This document shows, piece by piece, positions 1-7,228 of a stretch of DNA of 64,000 bases. The position numbers and the translations under genes were made by a program. Numbering within the stretch: the first letter of the stretch is position 1; the number at the start of each line of letters is the position of its first letter. The notes beneath the pieces were generated by a model. It was not told the origin of the DNA, ran no database searches, and saw nothing but the letters and a program-made list of their open reading frames with translations. The DNA comes from Candidatus Leptofilum proximum (GTDB taxonomy: Bacteria > Chloroflexota > Anaerolineae > Promineifilales > Promineifilaceae). The stretch is from assembly GCA_016710325.1 (NCBI GenBank), contig JADJXK010000002.1:4464001-4528000 (forward strand), given 5' to 3'.

Positions 1-47
1 AGAGAGAAGCCTTTAATCTGTGTAATCTGCGAAATCTGTGGATAGAT
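1..47. repeat. Partial ATCTGTG-word intergenic repeat at the left edge
   Basis: The first bases contain three spaced copies of the word ATCTG(T/C)G (about 16-42). This is the same word family that builds the intergenic hairpins at 1767-1912, 38519-38650 and 48808-48876. Only one arm is visible because the window begins here. The element directly follows the stop of the FAH-family gene, which is transcribed leftward. Confidence 0.6.
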
Positions 48-785
48 TTATTCCGCAATGACTTCATTCTCCAACAAGCCGATGCCATCAATTTCCACGC
101 GCATGACATCCCCGGCGTAGACGTGGGAGATGCCTTCGGGGGTGCCGGTGTAGATGATGTCGCCGCGCTGGAGCGTTTTGAATTCGGAGATGTAGGCGAT
201 GAGCTGGGCGACGCTGTGGCGCAGGTTTTTGGTGTTGCCCTGCTGCTTCAGCTCGCCGTTAACGTAGGTGCGAATTTCGGTGTTGGTGGGGTCGATCTCG
301 TCGGCGGTGACCAGGACGGGACCCATCGGGCCAAACGTGTCGAAGCCCTTGGCCTTGACCGGCGGGCGGTAGTAGTTGCCGACAAAGTCGCGCACGGTGC
401 ATTCGTTGCCGATGGTGTAGCCGTAGACGTAGTTCAGGGCGTCTGCTTCGGGGATGTGACGGCCGTTTTGCCCCATCACCACCACCAGTTCACCCTCGTA
501 ATGCATGTACTCCACGTCTGGGCGAATCACTTTGGCTTTGTGGCCGATGAAGGTGTTGGGCAGCTTGTGGAACAGCAGCGGGTAGTCGGGGACGTCCAGC
601 TTGAGTTCCTGAGCATGGTCGGCGTAACCGAGGGCGACGCCAACGGCCGTACAGCCCCGCGCATCCACCGGCGGCAGCCACATCACGTCGTCCGGGTCGT
701 GGGCGACGGTGCCCACCCAGAGCTGATCGTTTTTGTAGATGGCTTCGTGGATTTGTCCGTTGTAGGCGAATCGGGCAAGTTTCAT
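48..785 (-). CDS. Fumarylacetoacetate hydrolase (FAH) family protein, HpcE/HpaG-like
   Basis: This 245-residue protein is a complete FAH-fold enzyme of the class that hydrolyses or isomerises 2-oxo-4-ene acids in aromatic and acyl-pyruvate catabolism. The core motifs are in order: GYADH near 53, an E-x-E metal pair at Glu97/Glu99, YTIGNECTVRD near 123-133, and a C-terminal GDIIYTGTPEGIS loop. Its closest resemblance is the C-terminal half of HpaG (the RD...NYYRP segment). The third metal ligand, usually Asp in an N-D pair, appears as Glu128 here. A purine-rich AAAGGAGAAAC sequence just upstream of the ATG supports the start. No aromatic pathway partner lies nearby, so the substrate cannot be fixed. 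Confidence 0.85.
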   Translation of the reverse strand: MKLARFAYNGQIHEAIYKNDQLWVGTVAHDPDDVMWLPPVDARGCTAVGVALGYADHAQELKLDVPDYPLLFHKLPNTFIGHKAKVIRPDVEYMHYEGELVVVMGQNGRHIPEADALNYVYGYTIGNECTVRDFVGNYYRPPVKAKGFDTFGPMGPVLVTADEIDPTNTEIRTYVNGELKQQGNTKNLRHSVAQLIAYISEFKTLQRGDIIYTGTPEGISHVYAGDVMRVEIDGIGLLENEVIAE

Positions 786-802
786 TGTTTCTCCTTTATT
801 TT

Positions 803-872
803 GGCAACGAATTGGCGCGAATTTTCACGAATTTGAATCCTTTTCGCGCAAATTCGTGTTCATTCGCTGCAA
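803..872. repeat. Intergenic inverted repeat built of GCGAATT words
   Basis: The left arm (about 803-834) and right arm (about 848-872) are imperfect reverse complements made of repeated GCGAATT / CACGAATTT words. It lies between the stop of the leftward P-loop gene and the start of the FAH gene, so it would be transcribed as a hairpin in the FAH leader. It belongs to the wider family of word-built hairpins in this window. Confidence 0.65.
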
Positions 873-877
873 AATTT

Positions 878-1726
878 TCAAAGTTGAAACCAGTTTTTGA
901 CGTCGTAAGCGAGCGCATCGCTGGTATAAGTTTGTTCGATTTGCCGCATGATGGCGTCCACCTCGGTGGGTGTAGCGGCCAGTTCGGTGCCGTTGATTTG
1001 CAGGGTGTAGGCCGAGCCGTTGGGATTGAGTACGATGCCGATGGGCAGGATTTGATGGTGGCGGTGCTGGAGGAGGTGTTGGTAAACGGCCGTGTACACC
1101 CCCGGATCATACGCCAAATTTTTATCGTCATTCAAACCCAGCTTGTAGCCAATTTCCGCCACTTCTTGCCACAGCATTTGCAGCACGTTGGGCCGGGCGT
1201 CACGCTCCTCTTTTTCATGGCGTGGCTTGGCGATGGAGCGGGCGCGGGCCTCTTCGATGACCTGACGGACGGCCCGGCTGGGCGTGGGAATAATAAATTG
1301 GCAGGCGGGATCGCTCAGCAGCGGTTCGGCGGCGTCGTCCAGCGGCTGGGTAAGCTCCGTGAGCCGGTTGCCGATGAGCGGCACTTCGCCGATGAGCAGG
1401 TGGTGGGGATCGTGGGTTTGGTGCCAGCGGTGCACGGCCGTTCGCGCCCACAGCCCCACCGCTTTGCGAATGGCGGGGTGGGTGACGCCGTCGATTTCGG
1501 GGTAGGTGTGTAGGTTAACGGCCGTTTCAAACGCCGCCCGCGTCACATCCCACTGGAGCAAATGTACGGTGCGCCCAGCCTGCTGTGCCAGCACCGCCAG
1601 CTGCTGGATGAGCAAACTTTTGCCAGTCCCCGGCAGCCCGGCCAGAAAAACCATGCGCTGCCCGGCGGCGAGCTGTTGGAAGGTGGTGTAGATGTTGGAA
1701 TCGGTTGGCAGAATGATATCGGACAT
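878..1726 (-). CDS. P-loop NTPase of unknown function (paralogue of the 2622-3896 protein)
   Basis: A 282-residue cytosolic protein with a clear Walker A motif GLPGTGKSLL at about 30-39. A conserved block follows with YPEIDGVTHPAIRKAVGLWA, LLIGEVPLIGNRL, and a basic RQVIEEARARS segment. The same blocks occur in the protein at 2622-3896, so the two are paralogues. The short length and early P-loop suggest a kinase-like or small ATPase fold acting on an unknown small substrate; I cannot assign a reaction. The start is followed immediately by well-conserved sequence, but its Shine-Dalgarno (AGAAAAAAG) is weak. It is preceded on the same strand by the unknown 1914-2468 gene and its larger paralogue, an apparent three-gene unit separated by repeat hairpins. 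Confidence 0.7.
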   Translation of the reverse strand: MSDIILPTDSNIYTTFQQLAAGQRMVFLAGLPGTGKSLLIQQLAVLAQQAGRTVHLLQWDVTRAAFETAVNLHTYPEIDGVTHPAIRKAVGLWARTAVHRWHQTHDPHHLLIGEVPLIGNRLTELTQPLDDAAEPLLSDPACQFIIPTPSRAVRQVIEEARARSIAKPRHEKEERDARPNVLQMLWQEVAEIGYKLGLNDDKNLAYDPGVYTAVYQHLLQHRHHQILPIGIVLNPNGSAYTLQINGTELAATPTEVDAIMRQIEQTYTSDALAYDVKNWFQL

Positions 1727-1766
1727 AGCTTTTTTCTAATTTTGGACACTGATGGCTCTACTGAAA

Positions 1767-1912
1767 AAACCACAGATTTCGCAGATTACACAGATTTTTC
1801 TCTCTGGATTTCTCTGCGTCTCCGCGCCTCTGCGTTGGCTTTTTTCAGTGGACTCACTGATTAACACAGATATAAAAAATCAGTGTCAATCAGTGTTAAT
1901 CAGTGTCCAATT
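1767..1912. repeat. Composite intergenic word repeat (CACAGAT and TCAGTGT words)
   Basis: The gap between the P-loop gene and the unknown gene upstream of it contains a CACAGAT-type arm (about 1770-1800), a stretch of CTCTGCGTCTCCGCGCCTCTG words (about 1812-1835), and a tandem TCAGTGT(T/C)AA series (about 1855-1905). Different word families are juxtaposed, which suggests successive insertions or slippage growth in the gap. No ORF or promoter is convincing here. Confidence 0.6.
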
Positions 1913-1913
1913 T

Positions 1914-2468
1914 TTACTCTGGCATGGGCACGCCCAGGACCAGCAGGCGGTTGCGTTTGAAGGTGTCGATCATTTCTGCGGCCGTTTTTTGCGCTTCGGC
2001 ACCCATGAGCAGGCTGGGCTCGCCGCCCTCGAACTTGTCGCAGACAAATTTGTGTGAGTCGTACATGATGGCAAACGCCTGGCGGAAGTTTTGCACCGCC
2101 AGCGCCAGTTCATCAGGCGGATTGGCAAACAGGGGCTTGAGCTGGCGCATCGTTTTTTTCACCAGGAAGTCGTGGTCTTGGGCCCACAGGCCGCTGAAGC
2201 CTTCGCTGGCTTCGAACATGTTGGGGCGCACGTAGCCATCGTAAGCCGCCTGGCTGAAGCCGCCAGTGAGTTTAAACGTGACGGAGACGCCCCACATCAG
2301 GTAGGTGGCCTCTTCGATGGCAGCCCGGGCGGCGCTGAGATCGCCGGCGTCTACCTGCTTTTGCAGCTTGTCGCAGATGAGAATGAGCGACTGCACGTAA
2401 GCAAAAAAGAGGTGGTGCCCTAGCTGCCAGCGCTGTCGTGCCTGATCCAGTTCTTGCATGTTCAACAT
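1914..2468 (-). CDS. Hypothetical protein, all-alpha, flanked by paralogous P-loop genes
   Basis: A 184-residue soluble, mainly helical protein that I do not recognise. A good Shine-Dalgarno (AAGGAG with 8 nt spacing) supports the ATG at 2468. The sequence is rich in aromatic and charged residues (LGHHLFFAYVQSLILICDK near 17-35, YLMWGVSVTFKLTGGF near 58-73) and has no signal peptide or nucleotide-binding motif. Its position between two paralogous P-loop proteins on the same strand suggests a shared process. An alternative reading is a four-helix-bundle enzyme accessory protein, but nothing in the sequence proves this. Confidence 0.6.
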   Translation of the reverse strand: MLNMQELDQARQRWQLGHHLFFAYVQSLILICDKLQKQVDAGDLSAARAAIEEATYLMWGVSVTFKLTGGFSQAAYDGYVRPNMFEASEGFSGLWAQDHDFLVKKTMRQLKPLFANPPDELALAVQNFRQAFAIMYDSHKFVCDKFEGGEPSLLMGAEAQKTAAEMIDTFKRNRLLVLGVPMPE

Positions 2469-2490
2469 GCGTAAATCTCCTTGTTAATAG

Positions 2491-2621
2491 GACGCTGATC
2501 ACCCTGATTTACATGATTTATCTGATCAGGAAAATCAGCGTTCCATTACCTTGTCTCAACAGGAGCGCGGTAAGAAACCGCGGCTACAAAAATCCGGTTA
2601 ATCTGCGAAATCCGCGGCCAA
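2491..2621. repeat. Intergenic word-repeat region
   Basis: This gap between the unknown gene and the larger P-loop gene carries AATCAGCGT / ATTTACATGATTTATCTGATCAGG words and a CTGCGAAATCCGCGGCC segment at its right end, related to the ATCTGCGAAA words at the left edge of the window. It is a degenerate member of the intergenic repeat family. No gene is visible. Confidence 0.45.
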
Positions 2622-3896
2622 TTAAATGTCGAATTGCCGCAGGCTGGTTTCCAGGGCAATGCGCAGCAGGGGCAGCTCGATGACGGTGAGGGTGTGCGGT
2701 GGTTTTTGCAGGTCGAGCAGCACGTTGCGGTACGCTTGCAGCAGCCCGTGCAGGAAGGTCAGCCCGCTTTGCTCGCTGGTGCGGCTGACGTTGAAATAGC
2801 TGTCGTAGACGTCAAATTTGTGCACGTTGGCAGTGGTGACGGCCGTTTCCACCCCCAGCACCGCCATTGCCTCATCCAGTGCCGCGATGGTTTTGTCTGG
2901 CGCAGTATCCAGCGGCAGGTTGATGATTTTTTGCAGGGCGGTGCGCTGAACGGCCGTTAACTGCGTCTCTTCCGGCGCACACGCCAGCGCTTCCGGCAGG
3001 GGCAGGCGCAGTTCGGGGCCAGGATTGGGCGGGCTGGGATTTTGGGTGATGAGCCCGTGCCAGTTTTGCACCAGTTCCACCAGTTCCGCGTGGGTGTAGC
3101 GGCTTTCCACTTCGGCCATGGCGGCGTTGGCGGCTTCGACCGATGGCACCAGGGTGCCCGCCAGCACATCCAAATCGTAAACGGAGTGAGACGGCCGTAA
3201 TACCTGGTCAATCAGCAGCAGTTGGGACGGCCGAAACTGCAGCAGCGCCTCAAACACACCGCCGTAAATGTATGGATTGTACGGCGTTTGCGGACTCGCT
3301 TTGGTCAGCCCGATGTCCCGCGCCAGCCCGTTAACCGATTCCCACATCGCCCGCAGCACGTTGGGCGGCGCGTCCAGCCGTTCCTGCTCGTTTTGCGGTT
3401 CGGCGACGGTGCGGGCGCGCGTGGCTTCAATCACCTCGCGCACTTCCCAGGAGGGTACGGGCACCACAAACAGCGTCTGATCGCTGGTCAGCAGCGCTTC
3501 GGCGGCGTCATCGCCTGGTTCCACCAGCTCGATGAGACGGTTGCCGATGAGCGGCAGCTCGCCGATGAGCAGCTGGTTGGCGGCAGGGTGCTGCTCGTGC
3601 CACTGCCACACCGCCTGCCGCGCCCACAGGCCGACGGCCTTGCGGATGGCCGGGTCAGTCACACCGTCCACCTCGGGGTATTTGCTTATGTTAACTTCTG
3701 TCTCAAACGGCTGGCGTGCCAGGTTGTAGCGCAGCAGGTGCACCTCGCGCCCCGCCTCGCTGGCAATGAGGGCCATCTGCTGGATGAGCAAACTTTTGCC
3801 CACGCCAGGAATGCCCGTCACAAAGATGAGCCGCTTGGTGTGCACCATCTCTTTGACGACTTTGTAGAGGTTGGAGGCGATTGGGATAACGAGCAT
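2622..3896 (-). CDS. Large P-loop NTPase of unknown function with C-terminal extension
   Basis: A 424-residue protein whose first ~280 residues parallel the 878-1726 protein: Walker A GIPGVGKSLLIQQ near 29-41, then YPEVDGVTDPAIRKAVGLWA and LLIGELPLIGNRL. A helical C-terminal extension of about 140 residues, absent from the smaller paralogue, follows (DVYDSYFNVSRTSEQSGLTF near 363-382). The family is not one I can name. The ATG at 3896 lies right beside a word-repeat hairpin and has no clear Shine-Dalgarno, so the mRNA leader is repeat DNA. Gene order (large paralogue, unknown, small paralogue) suggests duplication around the unknown gene. Confidence 0.7.
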   Translation of the reverse strand: MLVIPIASNLYKVVKEMVHTKRLIFVTGIPGVGKSLLIQQMALIASEAGREVHLLRYNLARQPFETEVNISKYPEVDGVTDPAIRKAVGLWARQAVWQWHEQHPAANQLLIGELPLIGNRLIELVEPGDDAAEALLTSDQTLFVVPVPSWEVREVIEATRARTVAEPQNEQERLDAPPNVLRAMWESVNGLARDIGLTKASPQTPYNPYIYGGVFEALLQFRPSQLLLIDQVLRPSHSVYDLDVLAGTLVPSVEAANAAMAEVESRYTHAELVELVQNWHGLITQNPSPPNPGPELRLPLPEALACAPEETQLTAVQRTALQKIINLPLDTAPDKTIAALDEAMAVLGVETAVTTANVHKFDVYDSYFNVSRTSEQSGLTFLHGLLQAYRNVLLDLQKPPHTLTVIELPLLRIALETSLRQFDI

Positions 3897-3900
3897 TTTC

Positions 3901-3985
3901 GGTAATCCGTGTTCGGTAATCGGTAATCGGTGGTCGGTAATCGGTAACTGCCTACCAATTACCGTTTACCGTTCACCGATTACCG
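3901..3985. repeat. Inverted repeat of GGTAATCGG / CCGATTACC words
   Basis: The left part has five tandem GGTAATC(G/C)G words and the right part has four CCGATTACC/CCGTTTACC words, giving a long imperfect hairpin between the ThDP enzyme and the P-loop gene. The right arm extends a few bases into the 3' end of the ThDP gene. The word structure argues against CRISPR, since there are no unique spacers. Confidence 0.8.
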
Positions 3986-5599
3986 TACTCTCGGTAGTTT
4001 GCGGAACCGGTCCACGCTGGGCAGGTCGCCGACGGGGAGTTCGATGACGGTGGGTAGGTCGGTTTGCAGGCCCTGTTGAATGGCGCGGCGCAGTTCGGCA
4101 GGCGATGTGGCCCGCAGCCCTTGCGCGCCGAACGATTCGGCCAGCTTCACAAAATCCGGGTTGTGCAAATCGCTGGCGATGACCCGGTTGCCGTACAAAT
4201 TTTTCTGCATTTGCTGCACGTTGCCGTACTGGTTGTTGTTGAAAACGATGGTGATGAGGCCGATGTGATGCTGAACGGCCGTTGCCAACTCCTGCACCGC
4301 AAACATAAAGCCCCCATCCCCCGCCACGCTGATCACCGGCACGTCCGGTTTGGCCACCTTGACGCCCAGTCCGGTGGGGAAGCCGTAACCCAGCGTGCCC
4401 ATGTAGCCGGTGGAAATGTAGGTGCGCGGCTGGTAAACCGGGTACACAATCCGGCTGGTAAAACCCACCTGGGTCAGCTCATCGACAAAAATACCGTCCT
4501 CGCCCAATTCTTCGCGGATGACGTTGAGGAAGCTTTTTTGCGGTTCCAGGTATGCCGTTTGCTGTTCCCAACTGGCTTTGAGCGCCATCAGTTCGTCTTC
4601 GCGGCTGGCGCGTTTGTGGTTGTGGGCGGCGGTGCGTTCCAGCAGCAGGGGCAGCGTTTCCTCGGCGCGGGCGGTGAGGGCGATGTTGGGTTTGTGGAAC
4701 AGATTGTGCGTGGCCGGATCGATATCGATTTTGATGAGCGTCATCTGGTCGTCGGTGCCCCAGCCAAACGTTTCGCGGGCGTGGCTGCCGATGAGCAGCA
4801 CCGCGTCCGTAGTTTTCCACAGTTCGTGGGCGGGCGGCAGATGGAAGCTGAGGTAGGAACGGCCGTCCATAATCCCCATGCCGGTGCGGTAGCCGACGAC
4901 GGGCGCTTCCAGCATCGTGGCCAACTCACGGACTTCTGCGCTCACATTTTGTGCCCCGCTGCCGACGAAGATAAGCGGCCGTTTGGCGTTACCGAGTGCT
5001 TTGGCAGCTTGTTCGATGAGGTCGGGATCGGGTTGGGGATGTGCAATGGGGGCGGGGCGAGCGGCCAGTTCCACGGCACCGCGTTCGGCCAGCACATCCA
5101 TTGGAATTTCCAGGGCGACGGGTCGGGGACGGTTGTTTTGCAATTCGGCAAAAGCGGCATAGAGCAAACCGGGCACATCGGCGGCGCTGGTGGCCCGCTC
5201 GGCCCATTTGGTGAGGCCGCGCAAAATGGCCAGCTGGTCGGGAATCTCGTGCAGCACGCCTTTGCCCTGACCAATTTGCCGGGTGGGAATTTGCCCGGTG
5301 AGGCAGAGGACAGGGGCGTTGAGGCCGTACGCCGTGGCCAGGGCGGCGCTGGCGTTGAGCAATCCAGGGCCAGGCACCACGTTGAAAACGCTGATATCGC
5401 CGGTGGCCAGGGCATAACCCAGCGCCATGTAGCCCGCCCCCTGCTCGTGCCGCGTGTGAATGACGCGAATCTGGTCCTGGGCGTCGTGCAGGGCGTTGTA
5501 CAGCCAGTCGTTTTGCACGCCGGGCAGGCCAAACAGGGTGTGGATGCCGTGGGTAATGAGTGTTTTAACGGCCGCTTCGCCGCCGGTAAGTTGGGTCAT
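3980..5599 (-). CDS. Thiamine diphosphate-dependent enzyme (acetolactate synthase / benzoylformate decarboxylase family)
   Basis: A 539-residue three-domain ThDP enzyme acting on a 2-oxo acid. From the chosen start the catalytic Glu is at about 52 (TRHEQGAGYMALG), the central NAD-binding-like domain has PLIFVGSGAQN, and the C-terminal ThDP motif runs GDGGFMFAVQELAT ... NNNQYGN. No FAD-specific AHAS signature or regulatory subunit gene is visible, so a decarboxylase or carboligase outside branched-chain synthesis is more likely than IlvB. A longer frame reaches 5665, but its first 22 residues are encoded by the neighbouring GGTAATTG-word repeat. The conserved N-terminus begins at MTQLTGGEAAVKTL, so ATG 5599 is chosen. 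Confidence 0.85.
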   Translation of the reverse strand: MTQLTGGEAAVKTLITHGIHTLFGLPGVQNDWLYNALHDAQDQIRVIHTRHEQGAGYMALGYALATGDISVFNVVPGPGLLNASAALATAYGLNAPVLCLTGQIPTRQIGQGKGVLHEIPDQLAILRGLTKWAERATSAADVPGLLYAAFAELQNNRPRPVALEIPMDVLAERGAVELAARPAPIAHPQPDPDLIEQAAKALGNAKRPLIFVGSGAQNVSAEVRELATMLEAPVVGYRTGMGIMDGRSYLSFHLPPAHELWKTTDAVLLIGSHARETFGWGTDDQMTLIKIDIDPATHNLFHKPNIALTARAEETLPLLLERTAAHNHKRASREDELMALKASWEQQTAYLEPQKSFLNVIREELGEDGIFVDELTQVGFTSRIVYPVYQPRTYISTGYMGTLGYGFPTGLGVKVAKPDVPVISVAGDGGFMFAVQELATAVQHHIGLITIVFNNNQYGNVQQMQKNLYGNRVIASDLHNPDFVKLAESFGAQGLRATSPAELRRAIQQGLQTDLPTVIELPVGDLPSVDRFRKLPRVR

Positions 5600-5610
5600 G
5601 GGTTGTGATC

Positions 5611-5679
5611 GGGTAATTGGGTAATTGGGTAATTGAGTAATTGGCAATGTTTGTGTAGGCGCCAACTACTCAATTACGC
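5611..5679. repeat. Inverted repeat of GGTAATTG words upstream of the ThDP gene
   Basis: Three tandem GGGTAATTG words plus GAGTAATTGG (left) face CAACTACTCAATTACG (right). It is related in structure, but not identical in word, to the 3901-3985 element on the other side of the same gene. It creates a spurious in-frame extension of the ThDP protein. Confidence 0.75.
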
Positions 5680-5805
5680 GTCACGGTTCAGTTTATTCAT
5701 TTTACCGGAGGATTGGTAATTACAAAATGGAAAAAAGGGCCTGTGGCTGGTAATTTTTTATTGGTTTCTGCTCGCTGGTGAACTGACCGGTAATTGCTGC
5801 GGCGT

Positions 5806-5872
5806 AGGGATGTTTCGCTGCGCTCAACATGACAGGCAACAATTGTCATGCTGAACGAAGTGAAGCATCCCT
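5806..5872. repeat. REP-like palindromic element A
   Basis: Two 29-nt arms (5806-5834 and 5844-5872) are imperfect reverse complements with AGGGATG...TGACA outer and inner ends and a 9-nt loop. Translations of this class give the HVERSETS peptide seen as a shadow ORF in many genomes. No transposase is nearby, so it is better called a dispersed palindrome than an IS. Confidence 0.8.
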
Positions 5873-5977
5873 CTAAACCTCGCCTGACAGCAACTTTGCT
5901 CGCGGGCACAGATCGCCGGGGAATAATGGCGATTCATAAATAAAATCGGTAATAAACTTGACACTGAATCGCCTTAA

Positions 5978-6031
5978 ATGAACCTGAAGTGTATCCGCTA
6001 GCGTTTACCGATTTAATTTCTTCAGGTTCAT
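5978..6031. repeat. 12-bp perfect inverted repeat
   Basis: ATGAACCTGAAG (5978-5989) pairs perfectly with CTTCAGGTTCAT (6020-6031) around a 30-nt AT-rich loop. It could be a regulator site or a long-loop hairpin. The adjacent AraC gene is transcribed away from this region, so it is not in its promoter. Confidence 0.6.
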
Positions 6032-6104
6032 AATCCCCCGGCTAGTTGTGAAAGCCCAGTTGCACTTTAGGAAAAAAAACAGGGAATCACCAGATACCTT
6101 CAGT

Positions 6105-6199
6105 TGTCATTTCGACCAAAGGGAGAAATCCCTAGAACTCTACGAATCCTCAAGGGCACCGAAGTTTAGAGGGATTTCTCGGAGGACCTCGAAATGACA
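6105..6199. repeat. REP-like palindromic element B
   Basis: The left arm 6105-6133 (TGTCATTTCGACC...AAATCCCT) and right arm 6170-6199 (AGGGATTTC...GAAATGACA) are near-perfect reverse complements with a 36-nt loop. The arm length and terminal AGGGAT/TGTCA words match element A at 5806-5872 in inverted order, so the two are probably related. Confidence 0.8.
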
Positions 6200-6289
6200 A
6201 ATATAGGTACTCTGCAAAAGTTGCCTTATTATTTCTTGAAATTACAAGAGGGCTTCCATATCTAGCCCGCCCGTTTACGGGTGGCCGGG

Positions 6290-7159
6290 TCACGCCGTTT
6301 TGTAATCCTGGGGTGTGGTGTGGGTTTTCTTTTTGAAGATTTTGCTGAAGTGGGATGGGTCTTTGTAGCCCAGCCGGTGGGCAATTTCTTTGACAGACAG
6401 GTTGGTGAAGGTGAGCAGCCGCCGCGCTTCCAGGATGAGACGGTCCTCGATGAGGTGCTTGGCGGTGCGGCCGACCAGCTGGCGGGTAATGTCGGACAGC
6501 TGACGTGGGGTGATGTTGAGCACTTCGGCGTAGTCGGCGACGGTGTGCGTTTGGCGGTATTTTTCTTCCAGCAGCAGGGTGAATTCGTGGAACAGCTGGG
6601 CTTCGGGGGATACGGCCGTTCCCCCCTCCCTCACCACTTCCTGCTGCACCTTGCCCAACTTCACCAGCAGAACCGTTAATAAATGACGCAAAACTTCCTG
6701 GTTGGAACGGCCGTCGCCCGCGCCAAACTCCGCCAGCAGCAGCCCCAGCAGCGCTTCAAAATTGGGCAGCGCCTCCGGCGGCACGGGCAGCGTGTGGTTG
6801 ATGGTGACGTTGTTAAACAGCACCGTCTGGTAATGCCCCATCTCTTGCGACAAAAAGTTGGGTAGGAAGGCGTCGGTGAAGCGGATGACCAGCCCGTCCA
6901 GGTCGATGCCGGTAATGAGCTGGTGCACCTGCCCCTTGGCGATGAGGTAGAAGGTGTTGGGTTGGATGGCGAGTTCGCGTTCATCAATGACATGTTTACC
7001 CCGCCCGGAGCGCACCCAGAGGATTTCCTGGAAGTTGTGGCGGTGCGGCTGTTCGTGGGTTTCTTGGGGATCGGTCTCGATGAGGAACGGCCGTATCAAA
7101 AAATCCCGCTCAGTGTCGGCCAGGGGCTGGGTGGGGAGAGCCTGGGTGGGGCGAGGCAT
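6290..7159 (-). CDS. AraC-family transcriptional regulator with N-terminal cupin
   Basis: A 289-residue regulator. Residues ~35-100 form a cupin-like sensor (HEQPHRHNFQEILWVRSGRG, then AIQPNTFYLIAKGQVHQL). Residues ~185-287 form two helix-turn-helix units, with the second ending in the typical SVKEIAHRLGYKDPSHFSKIFKK and TTPQDYK signature. It should bind DNA as a dimer and respond to a small molecule in the cupin. It lies immediately downstream of hisC on the same strand, separated by a GGAGATTGG-word hairpin. The ligand and targets cannot be read from sequence. Confidence 0.9.
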   Translation of the reverse strand: MPRPTQALPTQPLADTERDFLIRPFLIETDPQETHEQPHRHNFQEILWVRSGRGKHVIDERELAIQPNTFYLIAKGQVHQLITGIDLDGLVIRFTDAFLPNFLSQEMGHYQTVLFNNVTINHTLPVPPEALPNFEALLGLLLAEFGAGDGRSNQEVLRHLLTVLLVKLGKVQQEVVREGGTAVSPEAQLFHEFTLLLEEKYRQTHTVADYAEVLNITPRQLSDITRQLVGRTAKHLIEDRLILEARRLLTFTNLSVKEIAHRLGYKDPSHFSKIFKKKTHTTPQDYKTA

Positions 7160-7167
7160 GGGTTTGG

Positions 7168-7228
7168 GGAGATTGGAGATCGGAGATTAGAGATTGAGCC
7201 AATCTCCAATCTCTAATCTCCAATTTCC
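7168..7228. repeat. Inverted repeat of GGAGATTGGAGAT words
   Basis: GGAGATTGGAGATCGGAGAT words (7168-7196) face CAATCTCCAATCTCTAATCT words (7200-7228), giving a near-perfect 29-nt stem with a 3-nt loop. It sits between hisC and the araC-type gene and overlaps the 3' end of hisC, so it may stabilise or terminate the hisC transcript. Confidence 0.85.

Larger units (their letters stand above)
5680..6289. other. 610-bp gene-free region with three hairpin elements
   Basis: Between the ThDP gene and the AraC gene no credible coding sequence is seen. The only open frame (5697-5909, minus) reads HVERSETSLR, the usual translation of a dispersed palindromic element. The region holds hairpins at 5806-5872, 5978-6031 and 6105-6199. 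It is less GC-rich than its flanks. Confidence 0.7.

Noticed and set aside
3901..3985. Regularly spaced words suggesting CRISPR
   Set aside because: Words are 8-10 nt and adjacent, with no 30-40 nt unique spacers and no cas genes. The right half is the reverse complement, so it is a hairpin. The same applies to 32467-32546.
4064..5608. 514-residue open frame on the plus strand opposite the ThDP gene
   Set aside because: It is antisense to a gene with full ThDP motifs and shows no recognisable domain. High GC makes such shadows long.
5697..5909. 70-residue frame with HVERSETSLR
   Set aside because: This peptide is the standard translation of a dispersed palindromic element (5806-5872), not a gene.
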